Notes under the pieces: generated by a model
What the model was told of the DNA's origin: nothing
The model's input: only the letters and a program-made list of their open reading frames with translations
Database searches by the model: none
In this document: in pieces, positions 14,564 through 14,596 of the stretch
Position numbering within the stretch: position 1 is the stretch's first letter
Layout of the letters: the number at the start of each line of letters is the position of its first letter
Assembly (NCBI GenBank): GCA_945787595.1
Contig: CALZJV010000158.1
Span: forward strand, 1-14,596
Length of the DNA: 14,596 nucleotides
Reading direction: 5' to 3'
Origin: an uncultured Desulfobacterales bacterium
GTDB taxonomy: Bacteria; Desulfobacterota; Desulfobacteria; Desulfobacterales; JAFDCJ01
Translations under genes and position numbers: made by a program

Positions 14564-14596
14564 TGGATTTCACCTGGTATATTCTGGGTGTTTTAA
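14560..14596 (+). CDS. rdhB: Start of RdhB-like membrane anchor (partial)
   Basis: ATG 14560 (or the adjacent ATG 14563) overlaps the rdhA stop codon in an ATGA arrangement and opens MMDFTWYILGVL, running off the window. RdhB proteins are small (about 70-100 aa) membrane proteins that anchor RdhA at the outer face of the inner membrane and start in a similar hydrophobic way. Only 12 residues are visible, so the call rests mainly on position directly after rdhA. Confidence 0.65.
   Translation, partial: MMDFTWYILGVL

Overview
The window looks like an accessory region of an anaerobic bacterium. The best guess is a sulfate-reducer-type Desulfobacterota, but this is an inference from two things: an extracellular contractile injection system (eCIS) segment together with a respiratory reductive dehalogenase, and many intergenic palindromic repeats. 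No taxonomic marker gene is present. All confidently called genes are on the + strand.

Region 1 (about 1-8558) is the distal part of an eCIS cluster. It holds a tape-measure protein broken into two overlapping frames (175-3043), a stand-alone DUF4157 (eCIS-core) protein with five 17-residue repeats (3268-4083), an AAA+ ATPase of the Afp15 kind (4501-5916), and a large membrane-anchored protein (5925-8558). That last protein has a signal peptide, a peptidoglycan-binding module, a GH18-like barrel with a degenerate active-site motif, and three C-terminal membrane helices. The first three genes are separated by hairpin-forming intergenic repeats. The ATPase and the membrane protein are 8 bp apart and look co-translated. 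Baseplate, sheath and tube genes would lie upstream of the window.

Region 2 (about 8559-12160) is a patchwork. It has a possible 55-aa ORF, a class I SAM methyltransferase (9044-9652), a protein resembling prokaryotic pentameric ligand-gated ion channels (9988-11112), the decayed start of a REP-type Y1 transposase (about 11230-11355), and a 165-aa protein of unknown function (11654-12151). Four copies of an end sequence with core TTCACTATTCAAGCTTT punctuate it in alternating orientation, and two of these ends belong to ~100-bp diverged direct repeats. The simplest reading is several decayed copies of one mobile element with genes caught between them.

Region 3 (about 12160-13096) has no protein gene. 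It holds a pair of diverged ~75-bp direct repeats and a ~514-nt group II intron without a reverse transcriptase ORF (about 12463-12976). The intron has a clear 34-nt domain V, a domain VI with a bulged A, and a 41-bp tandem duplication inside domain I. Deleting the intron at the inferred junctions restores a ~71-nt palindrome, so the intron appears to have inserted into one arm of a hairpin element.

Region 4 (13097-14596) starts a reductive dehalogenase operon: rdhA with a Tat signal and two Fe-S cluster motifs, followed by the first codons of a membrane-anchor gene (rdhB-like) overlapping its stop codon. A sigma70-like promoter lies in the hairpin element between the intron and rdhA.
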